Shown here piece after piece: positions 14,801-23,604 of a DNA stretch of 35,998 nucleotides. The position numbers were made by a program, and so were the translations under genes. The stretch's first letter is position 1. Each line of letters opens with the position of its first letter. The notes under the pieces were generated by a model that saw only the letters and a program-made list of their open reading frames with translations, made no database searches and was not told the DNA's origin. Origin of the DNA: an uncultured Paracoccaceae bacterium (lineage in GTDB: Bacteria > Pseudomonadota > Alphaproteobacteria > Rhodobacterales > Rhodobacteraceae); the NCBI GenBank assembly GCA_937863185.1, contig CALMEG010000265.1:1-35998 (forward strand), written 5' to 3'.

Positions 14801-17572
14801 TCAGGTCTTGCCTTTCAGCGCCGCCAGCACCGCGAAGGGGCTGTCGGGGTCGATCGGGCGGTCCTTCTTGGGCGGGCGGGCCTGGAAGTTGCGGGGCTGC
14901 TCGTCGGGCTTGCCGCCCTTGCCATGCTTGCCCTTGCCGCCGCGCTTGCCCTCAGGCTTGCCGCCCTCGCGCCGGGCGCCGGACTTGCCGCCGGCATTGC
15001 GCCCCTCGGCCCCCTCGCGCCGCGGCGCGCGGTCGGGGCGCGGGGCGCGCGGGCGCGGCGCCCATGCGAAGGTATAGAACACCTCGGTCTCGGGCGCGGC
15101 CGCTTCGGCATCCGCCGCAGCCTCGGCCACCGGAGAGCTTTCCTCGGGGATCGGGTTCTCGGCGCCCTCGGCGGGCGGCACCGGCTCGGCCGGGGGCTTC
15201 ACCTTCTCACGCTCGCCGCGTTCGGCCTTGTAGCCCAGCCCGGCCATCAGGTCGGCGAACTGCTCCAGCGTCATGCCGGTGATCGACAGCATGTCGGGCG
15301 TGGCCTCGAACCCGCCGCGCGTATCCTGGCCGCGCAGCAGATCGGCCAGACGTTCGAGCATGTCGATACGGATCGCACGCGCGCCCGCCGCGCGATAGCC
15401 CGACAGCGTATAGGCCGCGGCCGGAACCTCGGGCAGGTTCGGGATCGTCACAAGACCGGGCGGCGGGCTTTCGGGAAACTCGTCCAGCCCTTCCCAAAGC
15501 GATGCGAGAACCAGCCGCAGCCGCGTCGGCGCGGGTTTCAAAAGCGCCTGCTGGAAGATCGTGTATTGCCCGAACCGCACGCCATGCTTGCGCAGCGCGC
15601 CGCGCGCATCCTGATCCAGTTCCTTCACCTCGGCCGCCACGCCTTCGCGCGGCAGCACGCCAAGCGCCTCGACCAGGCGGAAGGCAAAGCCGCGCGGCAG
15701 GCCGGTCAGCGTTTCATCGCGCCCCATGGCCAGAAGCGGCTCGAACAGGGTGGCGACCTTGCGGTCGATGAAGTGCTGAAGGCGGCGCTTGCCCTCCGCG
15801 GCCACACCCGCGCCCGCCTCTTCGTCCACGAAAGCCTCGACCGAGGGGCGCATCGCCTCGGCGCCCTTCACCAGCTTGCCCACGGCGATCTCGCCCCACA
15901 TCAGGCCGCCCTGTTCGGTAAAGTCCATCTCAGTATCGGGCGCGTTGTAGAAGCGGTCCGCACGCAGGTGGAACTCGGGGCGCAGCGCCTCATAGGCCGC
16001 GCGCGCCAGCATCTTCGCCTCGTCGGGCGAGGACGTGTCGTCCTGCCGGAAGCGGAACCCCTCAAGACGGCCGGCGAATTCGCCCTCGACCGTCACTTCG
16101 CCCTTGTCGTTCACCTCGGCCACGAGGGTCTCCTTCTGCTTGAGCCGGCGCAACAGCACAGAGGTGCGCCGGTCCACAAATCGTTGGGTCAGCGCGCCAT
16201 GCAGCGCATCCGACAAGCGGTCTTCTACCGCGCGAGTTTCCCCGCGCCAATGGCTTTCGTCATCGACCCAGCCCCTGCGCTGCGCCACATAGGTCCATGT
16301 GCGGATAAACGCCAGCCGGCGCGACAGCGCGTCGATATCGCCATGTGTCTTGTCGATCCGGGCGATCTGCCCGGCAAGCCAGTCCGACGGAACACCCTTG
16401 CCGCCTTGCAGGAACCCGAAGATCCGCGCCAGCAGGGTCGCATGTTCGGTCTGCGAAATCGAGCGGAAGTCGGGAATGCGGCAGACATCCCACAGCAGGC
16501 GCACATCGGCGGGGTGGCCGATCCTGTCCTGGATCTCGGGATATTCGGCCAGCGTGCGCAGCGCGATCAGGTCATCCGCGTCGCGCCCGCGCGTCAGCCA
16601 CGCCTCTTGCGGCTGTTCTTCCAGGCTGCGGATCAGCCGCGCGACGGTGCCGAATTCCAGCTGCGGATTGCGCCATTGCAGCCGCTGGATCGGGGCAAAG
16701 CGGTGCTCCTCCACGGCGGTGACAACCTCGGGCGGCAACGGGCTTGCGTCGCCCGTCACGCCGAAGGTGCCGTCCTGCGTGTGCCGCCCCGCGCGGCCCG
16801 CGATCTGGCCCAGCTCATGCGGGAACAGGTGGCGCATCCGGCGGCCGTCGAATTTCGAGGTGGCCGCGAAGGCGACATGGTCGATATCGAGGTTCAACCC
16901 CATGCCGATGGCATCCGTGGCGACCAGGTAATCCACATCCCCGTTCTGATACAGCTCGACCTGCGCGTTGCGCGTGCGCGGGCTGAGCGCCCCCATCACC
17001 ACCGCGGCACCGCCCTTCTGGCGGCGCACGAGTTCGGCGATGGCATAGACATTATCAACCGAAAATCCCACGATCGCGCTGCGTGCGGGCATCCGGCTTG
17101 TCTTTTTCGAACCAGCCCACCGCAATTCGGAAAACCGCTCGCGCCGGGTGAACTGCACGCCCGGCACCAGAGCGGCAATCGCCCCCTTCATGGTTTCCGA
17201 ACCAAGCAGAAGCGTCTCGTGCAGGCCGCGCGCATGCAGCAGCCGGTCGGTGAAGACATGGCCGCGCTCGGGGTCGGCGCAAAGCTGGATCTCGTCCAGC
17301 GCAACGAAATCCGCGCCCATCCCCTCGGGCATCGCCTCGGTGGTGCAGACCCAGTATTGCGTGCGTTCGGGAACGATGCGCTCTTCGCCCGTGACCAGCG
17401 CCACGACCGAGGGGCCGCGCGCCTTCACGATCCGGTCATAGACCTCGCGCGCAAGCAGGCGCAGCGGCAGGCCGATGATGCCCGTGCGATGCGCCAGCAT
17501 CCGCTCGATCGCGTAATGGGTCTTGCCCGTATTCGTCGGCCCGAGGACCGCGGTGATCCGCCCCTGCGCCAT
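14801..17572 (-). CDS. Suv3-like superfamily 2 RNA helicase
   Basis: The 923-residue protein has the SF2 motifs of the mitochondrial SUV3/alphaproteobacterial MgpS group: Walker A GPTNTGKT (11-18), motif II DEIQ (93-96, the SUV3 variant of DEAD), motif III LLLGSET, the motif V region ATDAIGMGLNLDI, and motif VI QIAGRAGR. After the helicase core come a helical SUV3 C-terminal region and, from about residue 780, an Ala/Pro/Glu linker and a strongly basic Lys/Arg/Gly tail (about 845-900) likely to bind RNA. In mitochondria Suv3 unwinds RNA for the degradosome; the bacterial role is less clear. Twelve bases separate its start from the TPR gene stop, and the S4 gene follows after three. Confidence 0.93.
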   Translation of the reverse strand: MAQGRITAVLGPTNTGKTHYAIERMLAHRTGIIGLPLRLLAREVYDRIVKARGPSVVALVTGEERIVPERTQYWVCTTEAMPEGMGADFVALDEIQLCADPERGHVFTDRLLHARGLHETLLLGSETMKGAIAALVPGVQFTRRERFSELRWAGSKKTSRMPARSAIVGFSVDNVYAIAELVRRQKGGAAVVMGALSPRTRNAQVELYQNGDVDYLVATDAIGMGLNLDIDHVAFAATSKFDGRRMRHLFPHELGQIAGRAGRHTQDGTFGVTGDASPLPPEVVTAVEEHRFAPIQRLQWRNPQLEFGTVARLIRSLEEQPQEAWLTRGRDADDLIALRTLAEYPEIQDRIGHPADVRLLWDVCRIPDFRSISQTEHATLLARIFGFLQGGKGVPSDWLAGQIARIDKTHGDIDALSRRLAFIRTWTYVAQRRGWVDDESHWRGETRAVEDRLSDALHGALTQRFVDRRTSVLLRRLKQKETLVAEVNDKGEVTVEGEFAGRLEGFRFRQDDTSSPDEAKMLARAAYEALRPEFHLRADRFYNAPDTEMDFTEQGGLMWGEIAVGKLVKGAEAMRPSVEAFVDEEAGAGVAAEGKRRLQHFIDRKVATLFEPLLAMGRDETLTGLPRGFAFRLVEALGVLPREGVAAEVKELDQDARGALRKHGVRFGQYTIFQQALLKPAPTRLRLVLASLWEGLDEFPESPPPGLVTIPNLPEVPAAAYTLSGYRAAGARAIRIDMLERLADLLRGQDTRGGFEATPDMLSITGMTLEQFADLMAGLGYKAERGEREKVKPPAEPVPPAEGAENPIPEESSPVAEAAADAEAAAPETEVFYTFAWAPRPRAPRPDRAPRREGAEGRNAGGKSGARREGGKPEGKRGGKGKHGKGGKPDEQPRNFQARPPKKDRPIDPDSPFAVLAALKGKT

Positions 17573-17584
17573 TCCGTTCCCCGC

Positions 17585-18145
17585 TCAGAGCGTAATGCCC
17601 GCGAGCTGTCTTTCCAGCCTGTCGATGGCGTCTTTCACATCCTGCTGATGCGGGTGCAAGGCATAAGAGCGGCGAAACGCCGCGAGCGCGCCCTCGGGGT
17701 TGCCCATCTCGTCCAGAATCGCCCCAAGGCCGGCAAGCGCGCCCCAGTGGCGCGGCTCAAGCGCAAGGGTGCGCGCGATGTCGGACAGCGAGGGGCCATA
17801 TTGCCCGGCCAGGAAATAGGCCGTCGCGCGCGCGTTCCACCCTTCGGCGAAATCGGGCGCATGATCGGTCAGCGCGGTCAGATGCTCGATCGCGGCTTGT
17901 GCATCGCCGCCGTCCAGCGCATCTTCGCCCCGCTTGAGCAGAAGATCCATCGCCGGAGAGCCCGAACGCGACCACGCCCTGCGAATGTCGGATTCGGCAC
18001 GCGCCCAGCCCGGATAGTCGGGATCGGCCAGTTCCTCGAAATACCGATCCAGCCCATCGGTTTCGGCGCGCAGGGGCGCACCGACAACCAGTGCGCCAAA
18101 AAATGCCGCCACGGCACATTTGTAGAAGGCAGATCGCTCACGCAT
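17585..18145 (-). CDS. Secreted tetratricopeptide-repeat protein
   Basis: The 186-residue product begins with a signal peptide (MRERSAFYK, hydrophobic core, cleavage expected after PLRA). Three or four TPR-like helical pairs follow (AAIEHLTALTDHAPDFAEGW, then PSLSDIARTLALEPRHWGAL and ALAAFRRSYALHPHQQ). It is probably a periplasmic protein-protein interaction scaffold. The start at 18145 is preferred for the signal peptide; an earlier in-frame ATG at 18190 adds a non-signal extension, and neither has a strong ribosome-binding site. It is the first gene of the run leading to the helicase, and is divergent from the SCP-2 gene. Confidence 0.85.
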   Translation of the reverse strand: MRERSAFYKCAVAAFFGALVVGAPLRAETDGLDRYFEELADPDYPGWARAESDIRRAWSRSGSPAMDLLLKRGEDALDGGDAQAAIEHLTALTDHAPDFAEGWNARATAYFLAGQYGPSLSDIARTLALEPRHWGALAGLGAILDEMGNPEGALAAFRRSYALHPHQQDVKDAIDRLERQLAGITL

Positions 18146-18208
18146 ATCTAAGATGTAACCTAACTGCCGGAAAATGCGATAGCCCGGCATTCACAATCGG
18201 AGGAATTC

Positions 18209-18496
18209 ATGAGCGACGTTCTCGACACCGCACTGGCCGCATTGCAGGCGAAACTGCCCGAGGGCTTTTCGTCCACCGCGAAATTCTGCATCGAAGGCGA
18301 AGGCGCGATCATCGCGGACCCCGAGGGCGTGCGCATCGGCGACGATGAGGCGGACGTGACGCTGACCGCCTCGGCCGATACCTTCAAGGGCATCCTGGAG
18401 GGTGACGTGAACCCCACGATGGCCTTCATGAGCGGCAAGCTGAAGGTCGACGGCGCGATGGGGCTGGCGATGCAACTGGGCGCCGCCCTGGCGTGA
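18209..18496 (+). CDS. SCP-2 sterol-transfer family protein
   Basis: The 95-residue protein is a minimal SCP-2 domain: FCIEGEGAIIADPEGVRIGD, then DVTLTASADTFKGILEGDVNPTMAFMSGKLKVDGAMGLAMQLG, the last part being the family's most conserved block. Such domains bind lipid or acyl chains in a hydrophobic tunnel in the cytosol. It has a strong GGAGGAATT ribosome-binding site. Its TGA stop overlaps the ATG of the next gene (TGATG at 18494-18498), so it is coupled to the alpha/beta hydrolase, suggesting the two act on related lipid substrates. Confidence 0.93.
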   Translation: MSDVLDTALAALQAKLPEGFSSTAKFCIEGEGAIIADPEGVRIGDDEADVTLTASADTFKGILEGDVNPTMAFMSGKLKVDGAMGLAMQLGAALA

Positions 18497-19431
18497 TGGA
18501 CCCGGCCCCCCTGTTCGATGCGATCGCCCGCGCCCCCGCGGGCGGACGCGCCTTCTGGTTGCGCGCCGCCGATGGCGTGCGCATCCGGCTGGCCGCGTGG
18601 CAGGGGCCGGAGGCGGCCAGGGGAACGGTATTCCTGCTGCCCGGACGCACGGAATACATCGAGAAATACGGCCCCGCCGCAGGCGAATTCGCCGCGCGCG
18701 GCTATGCCATGATCTCGGTGGACTGGCGCGGACAGGGGCTTGCCGACCGGCTGGTGGCGGACCCGGCCAAGGGCCATGTGTCCCGCTACCCGGAATATCA
18801 GCTGGATTTCGACGCGGTCTTGCGCTGCGTCGAAACGCTTGGCCTGCCCCGGCCGTGGTTCGTTCTGGGCCATTCGATGGGCGGCGCGATCGGCCTGCGC
18901 CGGCTGATGGATACGAATCCCTTCGCGGCGGCGGCCTTCTCGGCGCCGATGTGGGGGATTCGCCTGCCCCTGCCGCCCCTGTCGCGCGCGATTGCCCGCA
19001 CGCTCGAACGGGTCGGGCTGGACGAGATCTATGTTCCCACGACCTCGCCCGAGACCTATGTGCTGCGCACCGCCTTCAACCGCAACCGGCTGACCACGGA
19101 CCCGGCGATGTGGGCCTTCATGATCGAGCAGGTCGCGGCCGAGCCCGAGCTGACGATTGCCGGCCCGACGATCCGATGGCTGACGCAGTCGCTGCACGAA
19201 TGCGCGGCGCTTGCCGCGCTGCCGGCGCCGGACCTGCCTTGCTATTGCGCCCTTGGCGGGCTTGAGAAGATCGTCGAGATCGGCTGGGTCCATCGGCGGA
19301 TGGCAGGCTGGCCCGGGGGCAGGCTTGAAATCATCACCGGGGCCGAGCACGAGCTGATGATGGAAACGCCCCCCGCCCGCGCGCGGTTCTACGATGCCTG
19401 TGCGGCGCTTTTCGACGCTGCCCCGCGCTAA
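18496..19431 (+). CDS. Alpha/beta hydrolase, lysophospholipase / monoacylglycerol-lipase type
   Basis: The 311-residue enzyme has an alpha/beta-hydrolase fold: a strand plus oxyanion turn (VFLLPGRTEYIEKYG), VDWRGQG, the nucleophile elbow GHSMGG with Ser127, and a C-terminal catalytic His in GAEHELMMET. This pattern fits the PldB-like lysophospholipase group (COG2267). The ATG at 18496 is chosen because it overlaps the SCP-2 stop; a GTG three bases earlier is possible. No signal peptide is seen, so it is probably cytosolic. Its TAA stop (19429-19431) overlaps the TAG stop of the convergent Anbu gene. The substrate is inferred only from family. Confidence 0.9.
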   Translation: MDPAPLFDAIARAPAGGRAFWLRAADGVRIRLAAWQGPEAARGTVFLLPGRTEYIEKYGPAAGEFAARGYAMISVDWRGQGLADRLVADPAKGHVSRYPEYQLDFDAVLRCVETLGLPRPWFVLGHSMGGAIGLRRLMDTNPFAAAAFSAPMWGIRLPLPPLSRAIARTLERVGLDEIYVPTTSPETYVLRTAFNRNRLTTDPAMWAFMIEQVAAEPELTIAGPTIRWLTQSLHECAALAALPAPDLPCYCALGGLEKIVEIGWVHRRMAGWPGGRLEIITGAEHELMMETPPARARFYDACAALFDAAPR

Positions 19432-20153
19432 AGCTCGATCTGCGAAAAGGCGTCGCGCAGCGCCCGCGACCAGGCCCCGCTCATCGCGGCGAAATCCTTG
19501 TCGCCCGCCTCGATCCGGCGGATCATGCTCATCCGGCAGGCATCGCGCTCGATCACCGCAAGGTCCAGCGGCATCCCCACCGACAGGTTCGAGCGCAGGG
19601 TCGAATCCATCGACAGAAGCACCGCCTTCTGCGCATCGGCCAGCGAGGTCTCGCGCGACACGACCCGGTCGAGGATCGGCTTGCCGTATTTATGCTCGCC
19701 GATCTGAAGGAAGGGGGTGTCGGTGGTCGCCTCGATGAAATTGCCCTCGGGATAGATCAGGAACATGCGCATCGCGCCGCCCGCACGCTGCCCCGCCACG
19801 ATCATCGAGGCCGCTGTCGAGACCTTGGTCGCGTTCATCTTGTGCTCGATGTCCTGACGCACCGAGGCAAGGGTGTTGCCGACGATCTCGGCCACCTTGA
19901 GCATCGTCGGCGCCAGCAGGACCGAACTGTCGGGCGTGGCCTCGGCATCCTCGGCGGCCTCGTGCAGGCGCGCCATGGTGGTCTGCGTCACCGACAGGCT
20001 GCCCGCCGTCAGGATGGCGATCACCCGCTCCCCCGGTTCCTCGAAGGTGAACATCTTGCGATAGGTGGAGATATTGTCGAGCCCGGCATTGGTGCGGGTA
20101 TCGGACAAAAGCACAATGCCTGCTTCCAGCAGCAGGCCCACGCAATAGGTCAT
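19428..20153 (-). CDS. Anbu / bacterial proteasome homologue (N-terminal nucleophile peptidase)
   Basis: The 241-residue Ntn-hydrolase belongs to the Anbu (BPH) group of proteasome relatives. After Met removal Thr2 (MTYCVGLLLEAG) would be the nucleophile, and Asp18 and Arg20 (SDTRTNAG) and Lys33 (STYRKM) match the proteasomal active-site set. Published Anbu structures are open helical or ring assemblies, and measured activity is weak, so the substrate is not settled. It is the last gene of a four-gene run (CP-ATP-grasp, alpha-E, transglutaminase-like, Anbu), 32 bases after the transglutaminase stop, with AGGAA upstream of its ATG. It is not HslV: no HslU ATPase is adjacent and the N-terminus differs. 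Confidence 0.94.
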   Translation of the reverse strand: MTYCVGLLLEAGIVLLSDTRTNAGLDNISTYRKMFTFEEPGERVIAILTAGSLSVTQTTMARLHEAAEDAEATPDSSVLLAPTMLKVAEIVGNTLASVRQDIEHKMNATKVSTAASMIVAGQRAGGAMRMFLIYPEGNFIEATTDTPFLQIGEHKYGKPILDRVVSRETSLADAQKAVLLSMDSTLRSNLSVGMPLDLAVIERDACRMSMIRRIEAGDKDFAAMSGAWSRALRDAFSQIEL

Positions 20154-20185
20154 CTTCGTTCCTCGGCACCGGCGCGCCCGGCAGA

Positions 20186-20998
20186 TTATTGCTGCGTCGC
20201 CTCAAGTGCAACCGTCACGTCAAGGCTTTCCCGTCCGGCACCAAGCGCAATGCCCCGGATCGGTGCCGCATCCGCGGCGTCATAGCCCGAACCGAGGCGG
20301 ACATAAAGCTCGTTCGGGCAGCAACCATTGGCCGCGTCGAACCCGATCCAGCCCAGATCGGGCACATGGATCTCGGCCCAGGCATGGGCGGCCTCGTGCG
20401 GGGTGCCATCCTCGGCGGCATAAAGATACCCCGACACATAGCGCGCGGGCAGATCAAGGCTGCGCGCCGCCGCGATCAGAACCTGCGCGTGGTCCTGGCA
20501 AACGCCCTCGCGCAGCTCCAGCGCCTCGGCGGCGGAGGTATGGGCATGCGTCACGCCCGGACGATAGGCCACCGCGGCGCGCACCGCGCTTGCCAGGCGG
20601 TGCGCACGGTCCAGATCGTCCGATGCGCCCGCAACCGCCCCGGCCGCCAGATCGCGGATCGCCATGTCAGGCTCGGTCGCGGGCGTGTCGCGCAGATAGA
20701 CCATCGGCGGCACGGTTTCGCGGTGGCCGCGCAACATCCCGGCGGTGTCCTCGGTTTCCACGGTTCCCGTGACGCTGACGGCCAGGGCCGTCACCGGGCC
20801 GCGCACGGACCAGCCTTCGACCCGGTCCCCCGCCCCGTCCCGAAACGCGCCGCCCCGCGTTCCGCCCGGAATCTCGACCTTCCAGTCCAGCACGCGCTGC
20901 CCGGCAAAGCGCGTCGGAAACAGGCGCAGCGACTGGACGGCCGAACGCATCGGCGCATCGTAGCGGTAATGCGTGACATGATTGACGGTCAGGATCAT
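20186..20998 (-). CDS. Transglutaminase-like cysteine protease/transferase
   Basis: The 270-residue protein has an N-terminal beta domain of the bacterial transglutaminase-like type (residues 1 to about 100, starting ILTVNHVTHYRYDAP) and a papain-like core with Cys167 (REGVCQDHA), His205 (AAHAWAEI) and Asp221 (IGFDAANG) as the triad. Bacterial members are usually peptidases or amide-bond transferases. Its start overlaps the alpha-E stop as ATGA (20998-20995). Within the cassette it could cleave or transfer the peptide made by the ATP-grasp protein; that is inference from genomic association. Confidence 0.94.
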   Translation of the reverse strand: MILTVNHVTHYRYDAPMRSAVQSLRLFPTRFAGQRVLDWKVEIPGGTRGGAFRDGAGDRVEGWSVRGPVTALAVSVTGTVETEDTAGMLRGHRETVPPMVYLRDTPATEPDMAIRDLAAGAVAGASDDLDRAHRLASAVRAAVAYRPGVTHAHTSAAEALELREGVCQDHAQVLIAAARSLDLPARYVSGYLYAAEDGTPHEAAHAWAEIHVPDLGWIGFDAANGCCPNELYVRLGSGYDAADAAPIRGIALGAGRESLDVTVALEATQQ

Positions 20999-21948
20999 CG
21001 CGCTTCTCCGCTCAGGTAGATCTGCTGGACGAGTTCTGTAAGCTCTCCGATCTCGCCGATGAAGCGGGACAGGAATTCGTGCAGGCCCTCGTCGAAGATC
21101 TCCTGCACGGTCAGATCGGTCAGCTCGCTTTGCAAGGCGCGGGCGCGGGTCTGGGCGGGGGTGCGGCGGTCATAATCGCGCGCAAGACGGTTGAGATGCT
21201 CCAGCACCACGCTTGACGCCGCGATAAGCGAGCGCGGCATCTGCGGATTGAGGATCAGGAAATGGGCGATCTTGCCGGCGCTGATCTCTCCGCCATAGGC
21301 CCAGTGAAAGGCCCGATGCGCCGAAAGCGCCCGCAGGAGCGTGTGCCACTGATAGCTGTCGAGGCTGGAACCCACCAGATCGACATCCGGCAGCAGCACG
21401 AAATACTTCACATCCATCAGCCGCGCGGTGTTGTCCGCCCGTTCCAGCGCAAGCCCGAGGCCAAGGAAGTCATACCCGTCATTGCGCAAGAGCGTGGCGT
21501 CGATCGCGCCACGGATCTGCGCGGTCTTGCGCATGGTCCATTCGGTGATCTCGGTCAGGCTCAGGTCCGATCTGGGGCGGCGTTCCAGGCCGCGCATCTC
21601 CTGGAAGGCGGTGTTGATCGCATCCCAGGCCTGCGTCGTCAGCGCGGTGCGCACGATGCGCGCATTCTCGCGCGCCTTGCCGATGCAGGAGGCCACCGAC
21701 GAGGGGTTGTCGAGATCGAAGAACAGGTAGCTTTCGATATTGCGCTGCACCGCATCGTCATATTTGGCGCCAAAGCCCGCCGCCGTGCCCGAGGCCTGAA
21801 GCAGGCTTTCCCATTCGCTGCGATACCCGCGCCCCGCCGAGGGCATGAGCGCGATCCGCCCGCCCACTTCCAGCAGGCGCGCCATGGTTTCGGCGCGCTC
21901 GATATAGCGCCCGATCCAGAAAAGATTTTCCGCCGTCCGGCTCAGCAT
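20995..21948 (-). CDS. Alpha-E domain protein
   Basis: The 317-residue, almost entirely helical protein carries the signature from which the alpha-E family was named, with a conserved Glu-Arg near the start (AENLFWIGRYIERAETMARLL). Further charged helices (LERADNTARLMDVKYF) resemble a second copy of that motif. Its biochemical role is unknown to me. In sequenced genomes it almost always accompanies a circularly permuted ATP-grasp protein, sometimes fused. Here it starts six bases after the ATP-grasp gene and overlaps the transglutaminase-like gene by four bases, so the three are tightly coupled. Confidence 0.94.
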   Translation of the reverse strand: MLSRTAENLFWIGRYIERAETMARLLEVGGRIALMPSAGRGYRSEWESLLQASGTAAGFGAKYDDAVQRNIESYLFFDLDNPSSVASCIGKARENARIVRTALTTQAWDAINTAFQEMRGLERRPRSDLSLTEITEWTMRKTAQIRGAIDATLLRNDGYDFLGLGLALERADNTARLMDVKYFVLLPDVDLVGSSLDSYQWHTLLRALSAHRAFHWAYGGEISAGKIAHFLILNPQMPRSLIAASSVVLEHLNRLARDYDRRTPAQTRARALQSELTDLTVQEIFDEGLHEFLSRFIGEIGELTELVQQIYLSGEAR

Positions 21949-21954
21949 GTCAGG

Positions 21955-23370
21955 TCACTCCGCCAGAACCCAGGTATCCTTGACGCCCCCGCCCTGGGAC
22001 GAGTTCACCACAAGCGAGCCTTCGGTCAGCGCGACCCGCGTCAGGCCGCCCGGCACCAGCTCGATCGTGTCGCCCACAAGGCAATAGGGGCGCAGGTCGA
22101 CATGGCGCGGCGCGATCCCCTCTTCCACGAAGGTCGGCGTGGTCGACAGGGCAAGCGTCGGCTGCGCGATATAGTTCTCGGGGTCCTGCGAGATCTTCTG
22201 GCGGAACAGCGCGATCTGGTCGCTGCTGGCGCGCGGCCCGACAAGCATGCCATACCCGCCCGAGCCGTGCACCTCCTTGACCACCAGTTCCCCAAGGTTG
22301 TCGAGGACATATGACAGATCCCCGGCCTTGCCGCATTGCCATGTCGGCACATTCTGTAAAATCGGCTCTTCCCCCAGATAAAACCGCACCATTTCCGGCA
22401 CATAGGTATAGATCGCCTTGTCGTCCGCCACACCCGCGCCGGGCGCCGAACAGATGCTGACCCCGCCCGAGCGATAGACATCCATCAGCCCCGGCACGCC
22501 CAGCATGGAATCGGGCCGGAAGCACAGCGGATCAAGGAAGGCATCATCAAGGCGGCGATAGATCACATCCACCTTCTTCGGCCCCTCGGTCGTGCGCATC
22601 CAGACGAACCCGCCCTCGACGAACAGGTCCGCCCCCTCGACCAGCTCGACACCCATCATGTCGGCCAGGAAACTGTGCTCGTAATAGGCCGAGTTGAAAT
22701 GCCCCGGCGTCAGGATCACCACCGTCGGATCGCGGTCGCATTTCGCGGGGGCGACCGAACTCAGCGTGCGGCGCAGAAGCTCGGGGTAGCCGTCCACCGG
22801 CTCGATGCGGTTCTCGCCGAACAGGTCGGGGAACATGCGCATCATGATCTCGCGGTTTTCCAGCATGTAGCTGACGCCCGAGGGCGTGCGGCAATTATCC
22901 TCGAGCACGAAGAAATCGTCCGGGCCGGTGCGCACGAGGTCGATCCCCACGATATGGGAATACACCCCGCGCGGCGGGGTAAAGCCCGCAACCGCACGCT
23001 CATAGGCCTCGTTGTGATAGACCAGCCGGGCGGGAACGCGCCCCGCGCGCACGATCTCTCCCTTGCCATAGACATCAAGCAGGAAGGCATTGAGCGCCCG
23101 CGCGCGTTGCTTGATGCCCTTTTCCAGGCGGCGCCATTCGGGCTGGGTGAAGACGCGGGGAAACATGTCGAAGGGGATCAGGCGGTCGGGATCGCCGCCC
23201 TCGCCGTAAACCGCGAAGGTGATGCCGATACGGCGGAACAGCACCTCGGCCTCGGCCTGTTTCATCTGGCGCAGCTCGGCGGGCATCTGCCGGGTCCAGT
23301 CTTCCAGCCGCGCATAGGGGGGGCGGACCTGATCGCCGTCGAACATCTCGTTGAAATAGCTTGGGGACAT
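21955..23370 (-). CDS. Circularly permuted ATP-grasp protein
   Basis: The 471-residue protein matches the CP-ATP-grasp group (formerly DUF404/DUF407). Visible blocks are FFVLEDNCRTPSGVSYMLEN, the glycine-rich nucleotide loop VKEVHGSGGYGMLVGP, LRPYCLVGDTIELVPGGLTRVAL, and the C-terminal SSQGGGVKDTWVL. ATP-grasp enzymes activate a carboxylate with ATP and join it to an amine, so it is predicted to form amide bonds and build a small peptide or tag. It is the first gene of the cassette, has GAGGAAT ahead of its start, and is divergent from pepF over a 234-base intergenic region. Confidence 0.94.
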   Translation of the reverse strand: MSPSYFNEMFDGDQVRPPYARLEDWTRQMPAELRQMKQAEAEVLFRRIGITFAVYGEGGDPDRLIPFDMFPRVFTQPEWRRLEKGIKQRARALNAFLLDVYGKGEIVRAGRVPARLVYHNEAYERAVAGFTPPRGVYSHIVGIDLVRTGPDDFFVLEDNCRTPSGVSYMLENREIMMRMFPDLFGENRIEPVDGYPELLRRTLSSVAPAKCDRDPTVVILTPGHFNSAYYEHSFLADMMGVELVEGADLFVEGGFVWMRTTEGPKKVDVIYRRLDDAFLDPLCFRPDSMLGVPGLMDVYRSGGVSICSAPGAGVADDKAIYTYVPEMVRFYLGEEPILQNVPTWQCGKAGDLSYVLDNLGELVVKEVHGSGGYGMLVGPRASSDQIALFRQKISQDPENYIAQPTLALSTTPTFVEEGIAPRHVDLRPYCLVGDTIELVPGGLTRVALTEGSLVVNSSQGGGVKDTWVLAE

Positions 23371-23604
23371 GCTGCACTGATTCCTCGGACCTGTAGGGAA
23401 AGCTTAGGCAGCCAGTGCCCGCAAAGAAAGCGCTTCGGCCGGTTCGGGCACGGCGCTGCCCGGTTCTTGGGCAATTCACCGCCCATTTTGCGGGCGCCCG
23501 GCACCCGAATGCGCATAAATCGGGCAGATGTTGCAGGGGTGGCGGCCCTTGCGCTGCGCGCCCCCCTGCCCCTATCTGTGAGATGCAACAGACAAGAGGA
23601 CGCC
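23371..23604. other. Divergent intergenic region between the CP-ATP-grasp and pepF genes
   Basis: No gene is seen in these 234 bases, which must hold the promoters of both the Anbu cassette and pepF. Visible structure: GTGCCCG/CGGGCAC inverted arms (23415-23421, 23445-23451), and in the pepF leader GCAGGGG/CCCCTGC (23533-23539, 23563-23569) plus TGTTGCA/TGCAACA (23529-23535, 23584-23590). No convincing -35/-10 pair was found. Confidence 0.5.

Noticed and set aside
14366..18151. A 1261-residue open frame on the plus strand across the helicase region
   Set aside because: It is antisense to the helicase, S4 and TPR genes, is Arg/His/Gln-rich with no domain, and arises from strong third-position G/C bias. 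The minus-strand genes have clear motifs.
19428..20153. HslV peptidase instead of Anbu
   Set aside because: Gene context (CP-ATP-grasp, alpha-E, transglutaminase-like), absence of hslU and the MTYCVG start all favour Anbu.
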